From Pseudomonadota bacterium (lineage in GTDB: Bacteria; Pseudomonadota; Gammaproteobacteria; Burkholderiales; Burkholderiaceae_B): 64,000 nucleotides of DNA. The DNA is taken from the NCBI GenBank assembly GCA_023440825.1, contig JAEXRL010000026.1, positions 155,324 through 219,323 on the forward strand, written 5' to 3'. Shown in pieces: positions 49,435 to 59,086 of this stretch (the stretch's first letter is position 1; each line of letters starts with the position of its first letter). The translations under genes were made by a program, and so were the position numbers. The notes under the pieces were generated by a model. The model was not told the DNA's origin. It did no database searches and saw only the letters and a program-made list of their open reading frames with translations.

Positions 49435-51095
49435 GAGGATTTTCCTGTGTTCATCAACTGCGTGCGTGCCAGCAAAATCACTGGCACTAAGCCTACGGCG
49501 ACGATGGCCAGCGCCGCGACAGCACCCTCTTCGTAGGTACCGCGTGCTGCTTCGGCGTAAAGCCAGGTGGCCAGTGTCTCAAAATTGCTGGGACGTAGTA
49601 GTAAAGTAGCTGGCAACTCTTTCATGGCATCCACAAATACCAGTAAGGCGGCTGCACCAATGGCAGGGCGTAGCAAAGGCAGGTGCACACGATATAAGGT
49701 GCTGGCAGGGGTTTCACCCAAGAGTCTGGACGCCTGCTCTAGCGAGGGCGGGATACGTTGCAAGCCTGCCTCTGTTCCCCCAACCGAAATGGCCAGAAAG
49801 CGCATGGTATAGGCCAGCACCAGGGCAGTGCTGGAGCCCATCAAGAACAAGCCACTGCTATGCAGCCCCAAAAACGCGGCTAGCTGATTATACAAATCAT
49901 CAAACAGTACCAAGGGAGTGAGCAGACCCAGTGCCAGAACCGTACCTGGAATGGCATATCCCAACGAGCTAATGCGTGCAATCAGCAAAGCATACATGGG
50001 ACGGTCTGCATGACGAACGTGCCGAGCCGCCCAAGCGACGATCAGGCCGCATAATAGGGTAAGCAGGGTGGCAAACAAGGCAATGCTAACGGTGTTGATG
50101 GCGCTGGCAATCAGTTGTGACGATAAGGCACCAACCCGGTATAAATATTTATGCGTTTCTTGGATCAGGTAGACGGCCGGAACAATAAAGCCCACCAAAA
50201 TAGGGGCCCAGCCTAAGGCCATCGCAAATAACATTTTGGGGCCACGTAAGCGTAAGGGCTGAATAGATCGCGAGCGAATCTGACTGGTGTAGGCTTGTTT
50301 ACGGCGCCCGTAACGTTCCAGAGTAATTAAACTGGCCACAATAAGCAGCATGGCAATGGCAATTTGTGCTGCCCCCGCCATATTCGAGCGTGTGACCCAA
50401 GTGGTGTAGATAGAGACGGTTAAGGTCTGCACACCTAAGAATTCAGAGGCACCAATGTCGTTCAAGGTCTCGAGCAGTGCCAGGCTAATGCCTACGGCAA
50501 TAGCGGGACGAGCCATGGGTAAGGCAACGCGGAAAAATACGCTGCGGCCAGACTCACCCATAACCCGTGCGGCCTCCAGAAGGTTAGCCGACTGGGTGGC
50601 GAACATCGCGCGCGTACTGAGATAGACGTAAGGATAGAGCACAAAGCCCAGTAAAAATATAGCTCCGCCTAAAGAGCGCAGGTCAGGGAGTCGAAACTCG
50701 CGTGGACTGCTGTAGCCCAGTATATCCCTTATCAGGCCTTGTACCGGACCGATAGGATGCAGGACATCCAGATAGGCAAACGCCACTATATAAGTGGGTA
50801 CGGCAAGGGGCAACAAGAGCGCCCAGGATAAGGTTTTACGCGTCGGAAAGTCGTAAGCCGTCACCAGCCAGGCCGCGCCTACTCCTAATAGCGCCACGAC
50901 CACGCCCACCCCAAGAAGTAAAAACAGGGTGTTTTTCATGGCGTGAGGTAAAACGAACTGGAGCAGGTGGGACCAGTGCGCTACGTCTCCGCCAAAAGCA
51001 TAAAAAATGAGGGTGATAATGGGCGCAGCAACGCACAGTGCGATGATGCTGGCAACACCTTGCCACCAAGGTAAACGACGAAAAAACTGAGTCAT
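49431..51095 (-). CDS. fbpB: Ferric iron ABC transporter permease (fused double)
   Basis: Started at ATG 51095 (MTQFFRRLPWWQGV), the protein has 554 residues; a TTG at 51200 would overlap fbpA and is less likely. It is a head-to-tail fusion of two permease halves, each with an EAA-type loop (EAARVMGESGRSVFFRVALP and EQASRLLGETPASTLYRVHL). About 12 membrane helices are predicted. It forms the channel between FbpA and FbpC. Confidence 0.9.
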   Translation of the reverse strand: MTQFFRRLPWWQGVASIIALCVAAPIITLIFYAFGGDVAHWSHLLQFVLPHAMKNTLFLLLGVGVVVALLGVGAAWLVTAYDFPTRKTLSWALLLPLAVPTYIVAFAYLDVLHPIGPVQGLIRDILGYSSPREFRLPDLRSLGGAIFLLGFVLYPYVYLSTRAMFATQSANLLEAARVMGESGRSVFFRVALPMARPAIAVGISLALLETLNDIGASEFLGVQTLTVSIYTTWVTRSNMAGAAQIAIAMLLIVASLITLERYGRRKQAYTSQIRSRSIQPLRLRGPKMLFAMALGWAPILVGFIVPAVYLIQETHKYLYRVGALSSQLIASAINTVSIALFATLLTLLCGLIVAWAARHVRHADRPMYALLIARISSLGYAIPGTVLALGLLTPLVLFDDLYNQLAAFLGLHSSGLFLMGSSTALVLAYTMRFLAISVGGTEAGLQRIPPSLEQASRLLGETPASTLYRVHLPLLRPAIGAAALLVFVDAMKELPATLLLRPSNFETLATWLYAEAARGTYEEGAVAALAIVAVGLVPVILLARTQLMNTGKSS

Positions 51096-51183
51096 GCGTG
51101 GGAAAAAAGCGGTACTACTGATGTGCGAAAACCGCAGACCCCTGTTTAGAGGTGCTGCGGTTTCAGAGTGTAGACTGATGTTC

Positions 51184-52233
51184 TTAGTTGTCAAAGCCAA
51201 CTTTATCTACCAGCTCGCTCGCTTGTTTACGGTATTTGGCGATTTCCGTTAAGGCCAGTGGATCAATCACCAGCTCCCCAAAACTGGCGACGACAGGATC
51301 AAGCTCTACGCCTTTTTTAACCGGGTATTCGTAATTAGCTTTGGCATACATGCTTTGTGCCTTGTCAGACACCAGGTATTCCAGCAACTGTACGGCCTGA
51401 GCCTTGTTGGGTGAATGCGCAGCCAGTGCAGCACCAGAGATGTTTACGTGTGTACCCTTGCTTTTTTCGCTGGCGAAAGTGGGGCGTAGTACTTTAATCC
51501 CTTCACCCCATTTGTAGGCGTCCGAGCCAGGCTCGGAGTTTTTCATGCGTCCTACGTAATAAGCGTTAGCGATACCCACATCGCAAATGGCACCTAGAAT
51601 GTCACGGGCCACATCGCGATCCCCACCGGCTGCTTTACGAGCCAAGTTGGCTTTTACGCCTTTCAGCCAGGTCTCGGTGGCTTCCACGCCATCATGCGCA
51701 ATTTTTGCAGCGATCAGTGCTGTGTTATAGGGGTGCTGGCCCGAACGTATACACACTTTGCCCTTGAATTTGGGGTCAGCAAAGTCTTCGTAGGTAATAG
51801 ATGTGATGTCTAGGTCTTTTTCTACATAGGCCACGCGATCACGTAGCGACAGCGAGAACCATTCGCCATTGCTGCCACGCAAATTGGCGGGAATCGCTGC
51901 TTCCAGCGTTTCAGATTGAACTGGCTGAGTCACACCGGATTCAACCAGATCTAGTAAATTTCCAATATCCACCGTCATCAGCACATCGGCTGGCGATTTG
52001 TCACCTTCGGTTTTAACGCGCTCAATTAAGCCGTCTTTTACAAAAACCGTATTAACTTTGACACCGGTGTCTTGCTGAAAGGCTTCTAGTAACGGCGTAA
52101 TTAAACCGGGCTCACGGGTAGTGTACAGATTGACTTCGCCTGCAGCCTGAGCAGCACCAATACCAGCCAAGGCGGTAATGCCCGCAAAAGCAAGCTGGGT
52201 AACAAGCTTTGTTGTGGTCAATGTAACGCGCAT
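51184..52233 (-). CDS. fbpA: Periplasmic ferric iron-binding protein
   Basis: The 349-residue protein has a Sec signal peptide (LAFAGITALAGIGAAQA) and the FbpA fold: VNLYTTREPGLITPLLEAF at the start, ADVLMTVDIGNL, YNTALIAAKIAHDGV and IANAYYVGRMK with paired Tyr residues that usually bind Fe3+. It delivers iron to FbpBC. A Fur-box-like palindrome lies just upstream of its start, so it is probably made under iron limitation. Confidence 0.92.
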   Translation of the reverse strand: MRVTLTTTKLVTQLAFAGITALAGIGAAQAAGEVNLYTTREPGLITPLLEAFQQDTGVKVNTVFVKDGLIERVKTEGDKSPADVLMTVDIGNLLDLVESGVTQPVQSETLEAAIPANLRGSNGEWFSLSLRDRVAYVEKDLDITSITYEDFADPKFKGKVCIRSGQHPYNTALIAAKIAHDGVEATETWLKGVKANLARKAAGGDRDVARDILGAICDVGIANAYYVGRMKNSEPGSDAYKWGEGIKVLRPTFASEKSKGTHVNISGAALAAHSPNKAQAVQLLEYLVSDKAQSMYAKANYEYPVKKGVELDPVVASFGELVIDPLALTEIAKYRKQASELVDKVGFDN

Positions 52234-52257
52234 TTAGAAAACTCCTTACCGCGACAA

Positions 52258-52276
52258 GATAATAGGAATGATTATC
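52258..52276. promoter_or_regulatory. Fur box upstream of fbpA
   Basis: GATAATAGGAATGATTATC matches the 19-base Fur consensus GATAATGATAATCATTATC at 15 positions, with perfect GATAAT and ATTATC ends. It lies about 25 bases before the fbpA start on the template side. Confidence 0.8.
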
Positions 52277-52563
52277 AAACAGATCTGCAAAGTTAACAGC
52301 AAATCGGAAGCGACACAAGTGTTTTAGGTGTTTTTAAGAGGAGCTACGCTGCGCTAGGTCAACAGTACAAAGTATTTTGATTTTTAGTCAGCAAATATGC
52401 CGTATTGTGGTAAATACTGATTGTGATCAAGGAAATGCCTTAGGGGTATATCGATATCCTGAGCAGAGCAGGGTAAAATGCAGTAGTTATGACGCTACAG
52501 TCAGGGTATTGTCGCTTGACTGTTTTTTTTCGATTTCACTTTTTGGTTCCGCACCTATTTGCA

Positions 52564-53340
52564 ATGGCAGCTTTTAATTCCGAACGAGTGCTTAGCGTTC
52601 ACCACTGGAACGACACTTTATTTTCTTTCACTACGACTCGCGATCAGGCTTTACGTTTTCATAACGGCCACTTCGTCATGCTGGGACTGGAGGTGGATGG
52701 GAAGCCGCTGATGCGTGCCTATAGCATAGCCAGCGCCAATTACGAGGAAACGCTGGAGTTCTTAAGCATTAAGGTACCTGATGGCCCCTTAACCTCGCGC
52801 CTTCAGCATCTCAAAGAAGGCGATACCGTCTTGGTTAGCCGCAAGCCCGTGGGCACCTTGGTTATTGATGACCTAAAGCCAGGCCGTAATTTGTTTTTGC
52901 TGGGCACCGGTACCGGTCTAGCTCCATTTATGAGCATTATTAAAGACCCCGAGACATACGAGCGCTTTGAAAAAGTTGTGTTAGTGCATGGTGTGCGTTT
53001 CGTCAGCGAGCTGGCTTATTCCGATTTTATTCAAAACGAACTGCCCAACAACGAATTTTTTGGTGAATTGGTACGCGATAAATTGCTGTACTTCCCAACC
53101 GTTACTCGCGAGCCTTTCCGCAACGAGGGACGTATTACCGAGCACCTTAAAAGTGGTAACTTGTGCCAAAGCTTGGGCTTAGATGCCATAGACCCGCAAC
53201 AAGATCGTGCCATGTTATGTGGCAGCCCATCTATGTTGGCCGACCTCAGTGCCATGCTGGATAGTTTTGGTTTTGTGGTCTCGCCTGGTGTGGGGCAAGC
53301 CGGTGATTACGTCATCGAACGCGCTTTTGTCGAGAAATAA
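52564..53340 (+). CDS. fpr: Ferredoxin-NADP(+) reductase
   Basis: From ATG 52564 (MAAFNSERVLSVHHWNDTLF) the product has 258 residues. FAD binding is shown by MRAYSIASANYEETLEF and the NADP-binding part by LFLLGTGTGLAPFMSI and MLCGSPSML; the C-terminus GDYVIERAFVEK is characteristic of bacterial Fpr (subclass with terminal Phe-Val-Glu-Lys). It moves electrons between NADPH and ferredoxin/flavodoxin, often in oxidative stress. The neighbouring iron transporter and OxyR fit that theme. Confidence 0.93.
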   Translation: MAAFNSERVLSVHHWNDTLFSFTTTRDQALRFHNGHFVMLGLEVDGKPLMRAYSIASANYEETLEFLSIKVPDGPLTSRLQHLKEGDTVLVSRKPVGTLVIDDLKPGRNLFLLGTGTGLAPFMSIIKDPETYERFEKVVLVHGVRFVSELAYSDFIQNELPNNEFFGELVRDKLLYFPTVTREPFRNEGRITEHLKSGNLCQSLGLDAIDPQQDRAMLCGSPSMLADLSAMLDSFGFVVSPGVGQAGDYVIERAFVEK

Positions 53341-53378
53341 GCACTTGGCTAGCGGCCTGAGCGTACTGTAACGGTCTT

Positions 53379-53403
53379 CAGAGCAGGGAAAAACTCTGTT
53401 TTT
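53379..53403 (+). terminator. Weak terminator after fpr
   Basis: A CAGAG/CTCTG stem with an A-rich loop is followed by five T. It is short but well placed 40 bases after the stop. Confidence 0.4.
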
Positions 53404-53472
53404 CTTGTTAAATTTTCCTATAGAAGTTTAAACTCTGATAGACAATCCTTTCTACAACGTTGATGAGTACTT

Positions 53473-53859
53473 ATGGCTAAGCAAATTATTCATACCGAGA
53501 ACGCACCGGCTGCGGTAGGGCCTTATTCTCAAGCGGTGGTTGCTCCTACGGGAAAAACTGTATTTTTATCAGGGCAAATAGGTCTGGAGCCAGGTACCGG
53601 TGAACTGGTTTCTGAAAACTTTGAGGCACAGGTCAGACAGTCTTTTGCCAATCTTGAAGCTGTTATTTCAGCGGCAGGCGGCGATTTCAGCAACATTGTG
53701 CGTTTAGGGCTGTACCTGACTGACTTAAGCAAGTTTGCCAGCGCTAATGCCATTATGGCTGAGTTGGTGCCCCAGCCTTTTCCTGCTCGCTCTACCGTAG
53801 GGGTAGCCAGTTTACCGAAAGGCGCGCAGTTTGAAGTGGACGCCGTTATCGTCGTCTAA
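53473..53859 (+). CDS. ridA: RidA family enamine/imine deaminase
   Basis: The 128-residue protein has the RidA signature: AVGPYSQAVVAPTGKTVFLS near the start, SGQIGLEPGTGELV, FANLEAVISAAGGD, and the catalytic-region Arg in FPARSTVGVASLPKGAQFEVDAVIVV. It removes reactive 2-aminoacrylate and related enamines formed by pyridoxal-phosphate enzymes. It lies 12 bases upstream of recG. Confidence 0.95.
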   Translation: MAKQIIHTENAPAAVGPYSQAVVAPTGKTVFLSGQIGLEPGTGELVSENFEAQVRQSFANLEAVISAAGGDFSNIVRLGLYLTDLSKFASANAIMAELVPQPFPARSTVGVASLPKGAQFEVDAVIVV

Positions 53860-53871
53860 GCTGTACTAAAT

Positions 53872-55944
53872 ATGGCCACCAAGCCAACTGCAACACCTGC
53901 CAAAGCAAAAAAGACCACCACGACGGCCCAACGCCTGGAGCGTTTGGGTCTTACGACACCTGCCGACTTTGTGGTGCATTTGCCGATACGCTACGAGGAC
54001 GAAACACGTGTACAGGCCATCGCGGAAGCACTGCCGGGCTCAAGCGTGCAAGTCGAGGGCACAATCTGTAGCGCTGAAGTTCAGCAACGGCCAAGACGCC
54101 AATTACACGCCTTAATCGAAGATGACTCCGGGCGTTTAGCGCTGCGCTGGATACATTTTTATCCAAGTCAGATCAAGGCCTTGGAAGTAGGTCGAAAAAT
54201 TCGCGTACGCGGTGAGCTCAGGCAAGGCTTTAATGGCCTGGAAATGGTGCATCCCAAGCTAAGCAATGCGGGGGGAACACTTGCTCGGGCCCTGACCCCG
54301 GTGTATCCCACTACCGATGGCTTAACCCAAGTTACCTTACGTAAGCAAATCGCCCAGGCACTAGATACGGCCGACTTGCGCGATACGCTACCCGCATCCT
54401 TGCTCGAGCAACTGAGCTTGATGCCTTTTGGGCAAGCCATACGTTTATTGCACTATCCACCGCCCAACCTCAGTTACGAACAGCTATTTCACGAAGGCCA
54501 TCCTGCCTGGAATCGCATTAAGTTCGACGAATTATTGGCACAGCAGCTTTCTTTGGCCGCGGCACGCGAAGCCCGACGAGCACAGCAGGCACAGCCTTTG
54601 GCAGTCGTCCAGTCCGAGCTAGATCAGCAGTTGCGTGCAAGCCTGCCGTTTCGCTTAACCGCGGCACAGGAACGAGTGGTCAGCGAAATATCACACGATA
54701 TGGCGCGTGATTTTCCCATGCACAGACTGTTGCAAGGCGATGTGGGCAGCGGCAAAACGATTGTTGCGGCTTTAGCGGCTGTGCAGGCCATCGCGAGTGG
54801 TTTTCAGGTGGCCCTGATGGCTCCTACCGAGATCCTGGCAGAACAGCACTACTTAAAAATACGTGCGTGGCTTGAACCCTTGGGCGTGTCCATTACCTGG
54901 CTAAGCGGTAGCTTAACGGCCAAGCAAAAACGTTTGGCTTACGAGGCGATACAAAGTGGTCAGGCGGCTTTAGCGGTGGGCACACAGGCGCTGATTCAGG
55001 AGCATGTGCAATTTGAGCGTTTGGGTTTGGTCATACTTGATGAACAGCACCGTTTCGGCGTGGGGCAGCGTCTAGAGCTAAGCCGCAAGGGCGATGTGCA
55101 GAACGCTAAGCAGGCAGCGCTCATTCCTCACCAGCTCAATATGAGCGCTACACCTATTCCACGTACACTAGCCATGAGCTATTTTGCGGATCTGGATGTA
55201 TCGGCCATTGATGAGTTGCCACCTGGGCGCAGTCCGGTCATTACCAAACTGGTGTCCGATGCCCGTCGTGCTGAAATTATGGAGCGAGTGCGTGTACAGG
55301 TAGAGCAAGGAAGTCAGGCCTATTGGGTGTGTCCTTTGGTGGAGGAAAGTGAGGCACTGCAATTGCAAACCGCCATCGATACCCATCAGGTATTAGTGCA
55401 GGCCTTGCCAAGCGTGCGCATTGGCCTCATACATGGCCGACAATCAGCCAGCGAAAAAGCGCAGGTGATGGAAGCATTCCGTCAGCACGATCTGGATGTG
55501 CTGGTGGCAACCACGGTTATTGAGGTGGGCGTTGATGTGGCCAATGCTTCGCTAATGATTATCGAGCATGCCGAACGTTTTGGATTAGCTCAGTTGCATC
55601 AGTTACGTGGGCGAGTAGGCCGGGGCAACATTCAATCGGTCTGTGTATTGATGTACCAGACACCGCTGTCGCATATTGCGCGAGCCCGTCTACAAGCAAT
55701 GTATGAAACCACGGACGGCTTTGAAATTGCACGCCGTGATCTTGAGCAGCGTGGCCCAGGAGAGTTCATGGGTATGCGCCAATCAGGGCAGGCAGTGTTG
55801 CGCTTTGCAAGCCTAGAAACCGATGCCCAACTGATTGAGCAGGCCCAGGAGGCGGCCGTATTATTGCGTGAACATTATCCTGATCATGCCAGTGCTCACT
55901 TGCAGCGGTGGATGAAGGGCAGGCAAGAGCTGTTACGAAGCTAA
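53872..55944 (+). CDS. recG: ATP-dependent DNA helicase RecG
   Basis: The 690-residue protein has the wedge/OB domain (about residues 50-140), helicase motif I GDVGSGKT, motif II VILDEQHRFG (DEQH), motif III MSATPIPRTLAM, and the C-terminal TLQxxRGRVGRG-type motif (HQLRGRVGRG), ending with the TRG/wedge-contact region QRGPGEFMGMRQSG. It remodels stalled forks and branched DNA. Core gene, next to oxyR as in other Alcaligenaceae. Confidence 0.97.
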   Translation: MATKPTATPAKAKKTTTTAQRLERLGLTTPADFVVHLPIRYEDETRVQAIAEALPGSSVQVEGTICSAEVQQRPRRQLHALIEDDSGRLALRWIHFYPSQIKALEVGRKIRVRGELRQGFNGLEMVHPKLSNAGGTLARALTPVYPTTDGLTQVTLRKQIAQALDTADLRDTLPASLLEQLSLMPFGQAIRLLHYPPPNLSYEQLFHEGHPAWNRIKFDELLAQQLSLAAAREARRAQQAQPLAVVQSELDQQLRASLPFRLTAAQERVVSEISHDMARDFPMHRLLQGDVGSGKTIVAALAAVQAIASGFQVALMAPTEILAEQHYLKIRAWLEPLGVSITWLSGSLTAKQKRLAYEAIQSGQAALAVGTQALIQEHVQFERLGLVILDEQHRFGVGQRLELSRKGDVQNAKQAALIPHQLNMSATPIPRTLAMSYFADLDVSAIDELPPGRSPVITKLVSDARRAEIMERVRVQVEQGSQAYWVCPLVEESEALQLQTAIDTHQVLVQALPSVRIGLIHGRQSASEKAQVMEAFRQHDLDVLVATTVIEVGVDVANASLMIIEHAERFGLAQLHQLRGRVGRGNIQSVCVLMYQTPLSHIARARLQAMYETTDGFEIARRDLEQRGPGEFMGMRQSGQAVLRFASLETDAQLIEQAQEAAVLLREHYPDHASAHLQRWMKGRQELLRS

Positions 55945-55989
55945 CCGGCAATACTGGACAAAACAGTCAGCCATGACGAGAATTTAACT

Positions 55990-56955
55990 ATGACTTTGAC
56001 AGAATTAAAATATATCGTGGCAGTGGCGCGTGAGCGCCATTTCGGCCGGGCAGCAGAAGCCTGCTTTGTAAGTCAGCCAACCTTGTCTGTAGCGGTTAAA
56101 AAGCTGGAAGACGAGCTTGGCGTAATCATCTTCGAGCGCGGTGGCACCGAGATCGGTATTACGCCGATTGGTTTGCGTCTGGTGGCTCAAGCACAAAAAG
56201 TGCTGGAAGAGGGGGCCAATATGCGTGAGATCGCTAGGCAAGGCCACGATCCACTAAGCGGTCCCTTGCGGGTAGGCATCATCTATACAGTGGCGCCGTA
56301 TTTACTGCCACGACTGGTGCCTAAGCAAATTGAACTGACTCCACAAATGCCCTTGTTACTACAGGAAAATTTTACTGTCAGGTTGCTGGAGCTACTCAGG
56401 CAAGGAGAAATTGATTGCGCCATAGTGGCACTGCCTTTGCCAGAAAGCGGCTTTGTGGTGCGCGAGCTCTATGATGAGCCATTTGTAGTGGCAGTTCCCC
56501 ATGATCATGCTTGGTCCACCCGCCAAGACGTGTGCCCTGACGAGCTGAAAGAGCAAACCATGTTATTGCTCGGGGCAGGTCATTGCTTTCGTGATCAAGT
56601 GCTTGGAGTCTGTCCTGAATTGTCCCGCTTTTCGGCCAGCAGCGAGGGGATACAGCGCACATTCGAGGGCTCATCTCTGGAGACCATACGTCATATGGTG
56701 GCTACTGGTATTGGTGTTACGGTACTGCCTGCCAGCTCCTTAACGGCACCCGGACAGTTTAGCGATTTATTGACCTACATTCCCTTTAAAAAGCCTGTCC
56801 CAGACCGTCGCCTAGCCTTGATCTGGCGCAAGAGCTTCCCGCGTCAGGCAGCCATTGATGCCTTAACGCATGCGGTAATGGAATGTGGTTTGGAAGGGGT
56901 GCATTATTTACCCGTTGAGTATGGCAACAATCATCAATTTCATGACTTGGTCTGA
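55990..56955 (+). CDS. oxyR: Hydrogen peroxide-sensing LysR regulator OxyR
   Basis: The 321-residue protein starts MTLTELKYIVAVARERHFGR and has the LysR helix-turn-helix (AAEACFVSQPTLSVAVKKLE). The redox-active cysteine pair is present in GHCFRDQVLGVC, equivalent to Cys199 and Cys208 of E. coli OxyR, so it should sense H2O2 by disulphide formation. The dps gene immediately downstream is a typical target. Confidence 0.96.
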   Translation: MTLTELKYIVAVARERHFGRAAEACFVSQPTLSVAVKKLEDELGVIIFERGGTEIGITPIGLRLVAQAQKVLEEGANMREIARQGHDPLSGPLRVGIIYTVAPYLLPRLVPKQIELTPQMPLLLQENFTVRLLELLRQGEIDCAIVALPLPESGFVVRELYDEPFVVAVPHDHAWSTRQDVCPDELKEQTMLLLGAGHCFRDQVLGVCPELSRFSASSEGIQRTFEGSSLETIRHMVATGIGVTVLPASSLTAPGQFSDLLTYIPFKKPVPDRRLALIWRKSFPRQAAIDALTHAVMECGLEGVHYLPVEYGNNHQFHDLV

Positions 56956-57025
56956 TAGCAGGCCTTGATTTGCGTGGTATGCTGCGCAAAAGCACTTTTA
57001 GTCCTCTGTTTTTCAGGAGCTTATT

Positions 57026-57778
57026 ATGGCAAAAGCAGTCAAAGCAGTTAAAAAAACAGTTAAAACCGCAAAAGGCAGTACCGCAGCAGCGAGTTCCGAC
57101 GCGAAGGCTGTCGTGGCTCCCGCTACAGTAGGCAGTGCAGCTACCGCAGCACCGGCGAAAAAAGTAGTGGCAAAAAAAGCGAGCCCACAAAAAGCAGTGG
57201 CTAAAAAGCCGGCTGCTAAGAAAGCAAGTGCTCAAAAAGCCGCCAAGCCTAAAAGCACTACGGGCACAGTAACAGGCAAGCTTGCTCCGGCAGTGGCTCC
57301 CAGTGCTTTGAACATCGATATTGGCATTAGCAGTACGGATCGTGCAGCGGTAGCTTTAGAGCTGTCTAAAGTTCTGGCCGATTCGTATACCGTGTATCTC
57401 ATGACTCATAACTTCCACTGGAACGTAACTGGGCCGATGTTCAAAACTCTGCACGAGTTATTCATGACCCAGTACACCGAGCTATGGCAGGCGTTGGACG
57501 ATATCGCAGAGCGTATTCGCGCTTTGGGCCACTATGCGCCCGGCACGTATGCCGAGTTTGAAAAACTGGCGTCCATTAAGCAGCCCACCAAAGTACCGAG
57601 TGCCAGCGAAATGCTGGAACTGCTAGTAAAAGGCAACGAGGCATTGGCGCGTGTTGCCCGTACGGCATTTGATCGTGCTGATAAGGCCGATGATCAGCCC
57701 ACCGCCGACTTGCTCACGCAGCGCCTGGACGTACACGAAAAAAATGCGTGGATGTTGCGCAGCCTACTGGCTGTGTAA
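57026..57778 (+). CDS. dps: Dps-family protein with a long Lys/Ala-rich N-terminal tail
   Basis: The 250-residue protein is about 85 residues longer than ordinary Dps. Residues 1-95 form a Lys-Ala-Pro-rich tail (AKKVVAKKASPQKAVAKKPA) resembling bacterial histone H1-like proteins. The Dps four-helix bundle follows. Ferroxidase ligands include HWN (His131), His143, Asp158 and Glu162. The position equal to E. coli Dps Asp67 is Met147 (HELFMTQY). It stores iron and protects DNA; the tail probably increases DNA binding. An AGGAG site precedes the ATG. It sits next to oxyR. Confidence 0.9.
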   Translation: MAKAVKAVKKTVKTAKGSTAAASSDAKAVVAPATVGSAATAAPAKKVVAKKASPQKAVAKKPAAKKASAQKAAKPKSTTGTVTGKLAPAVAPSALNIDIGISSTDRAAVALELSKVLADSYTVYLMTHNFHWNVTGPMFKTLHELFMTQYTELWQALDDIAERIRALGHYAPGTYAEFEKLASIKQPTKVPSASEMLELLVKGNEALARVARTAFDRADKADDQPTADLLTQRLDVHEKNAWMLRSLLAV

Positions 57779-57806
57779 TAGATTACCCTTAAGTCGTCCG
57801 ATAAAG

Positions 57807-57840
57807 GGAAGCATTCACCGCCTAGACAGTGTATGCTTCC
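57807..57840. terminator. Hairpin between dps and the livJ-type gene
   Basis: GGAAGCAT/ATGCTTCC arms with an 18-base loop lie 29 bases after the dps stop. There is no real T-tract; it may instead lie in the leader of the next gene. Confidence 0.35.
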
Positions 57841-57865
57841 TTCACAAAATATGGAGGTGTATTCT

Positions 57866-58990
57866 ATGAAAATTCGTTTTACTCCGCTTGCAGCGGCCTT
57901 GACCTTTTCAAGTGGCATGTTGTTTGCCAGTGCGGCCATGGCTGATAATATTCGTATCGCTATTGCAGGTCCGTTTACCGGTCCTGTTACCCAATACGGC
58001 GATATGGTTAAGCAAGGCGTAGATACCGCCATTGAGCAAATCAATGCGGCAGGTGGCGTACTGGGCAAAAACCTGGAAGCGGTCACAATGGACGATGCTT
58101 GCGAGCCTAAACAAGGCCCAGTTGTCGCCAATCGCGTAGTTAACGAAAAAATTCATTACGTAGTAGGTCACGTCTGTTCAGGTGCTACCGTGGCGGCCAC
58201 AGACATCTACGATAACGAAGGTGTGGTGATGGTTACACCATCTGCTACCGCACCCATTGTTACTGACGACAAAGGTTACGAGACTATTTTCCGTACCATC
58301 GGACGTGATGATCAACAAGGTCCAGCAGCGGCTAAATTCATTATTGAAACGATAAAGCCCAGCAAAGTAGCTGTCATTCATGACAAGCAATCCTATGGTC
58401 AGGGCATTGCCGCTGCAGTACGCGACGACTTGCAAAAAGCCGGCGTAGAAATTGCTTTTTTCGAAGGCATTAATGCTGGCGATAGCGATTACTCTGCTGT
58501 CATCACACGCCTAAGAAGCTCGGGCGCAGACTTTGTCTACTTCGGTGGCTACCACCCTGAAATGGGTTTGTTGTTGCGCCAGTCCGCTGAGCAAGGTGTA
58601 AAAGCCGGCTTCATGGGGCCTGAAGGGGTGGGGAACCCAGATATCAACGCTATCGCTGGTAAGGCGGTAGAAGGTATGCTGCTAACCTTGCCTGCTGACT
58701 TCACACAGAACCCGGATAACCAAGCAGTGGTTGAGGCATTTAAAGCCAAAGGCCGCGATGCTGGCGGTGCGTTCCAAATGACAGCTTACGCAGCCACTAA
58801 GGCCATTGCTGATGCGATCAAAGCAGTAGGCGCTGATGATCCAGTCAAAGTAGCTGAGTACCTGCATGCCAACAAAGTAAGCACGCCAATTGGCGAAATC
58901 AGCTGGAACAAGCAGGGCGACCTGAACGAGTTCAAGTTCGATGTTTTCTCTTGGCACGAAGATGGTAGCAAGACCGTATACGGTAAGTAA
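57866..58990 (+). CDS. Branched-chain amino acid ABC transporter binding protein (LivJ/LivK type)
   Basis: From ATG 57866, with GGAGG before it, the 374-residue protein has a signal peptide (LAAALTFSSGMLFASAAMA) and the LivJ fold: IRIAIAGPFTGPVTQYGDM, KLE-type VTMDDACEPKQGP, VVGHVCSGATVAA with a cysteine near the ligand pocket, and YGQGIAAAVRDDLQ. It binds leucine/isoleucine/valine or related amino acids in the periplasm. No liv permease or ATPase genes are adjacent, so its partners are elsewhere. Confidence 0.92.
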   Translation: MKIRFTPLAAALTFSSGMLFASAAMADNIRIAIAGPFTGPVTQYGDMVKQGVDTAIEQINAAGGVLGKNLEAVTMDDACEPKQGPVVANRVVNEKIHYVVGHVCSGATVAATDIYDNEGVVMVTPSATAPIVTDDKGYETIFRTIGRDDQQGPAAAKFIIETIKPSKVAVIHDKQSYGQGIAAAVRDDLQKAGVEIAFFEGINAGDSDYSAVITRLRSSGADFVYFGGYHPEMGLLLRQSAEQGVKAGFMGPEGVGNPDINAIAGKAVEGMLLTLPADFTQNPDNQAVVEAFKAKGRDAGGAFQMTAYAATKAIADAIKAVGADDPVKVAEYLHANKVSTPIGEISWNKQGDLNEFKFDVFSWHEDGSKTVYGK

Positions 58991-59011
58991 TAGCTAATAG
59001 CGCTATAGCTT

Positions 59012-59056
59012 ATTCAGCCCCCGCCTAGCCATGCTACGCGGGGGCTGAATATTTTT
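59012..59056. terminator. Strong bidirectional terminator
   Basis: Thirteen-base perfect arms ATTCAGCCCCCGC/GCGGGGGCTGAAT with a 13-base loop are followed by ATTTTT on the plus strand. It ends the livJ-type gene and the convergent ugpC. Confidence 0.92.
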
Positions 59057-59086
59057 ATGTCCTGTGCTGGGTGGGCACTAAGCGTT

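Noticed and set aside
51096..51200. N-terminal extension of FbpB from TTG 51200
   Set aside because: It would overlap fbpA and adds a Ser/Asn-rich leader absent from the family; ATG 51095 gives the usual N-terminus.
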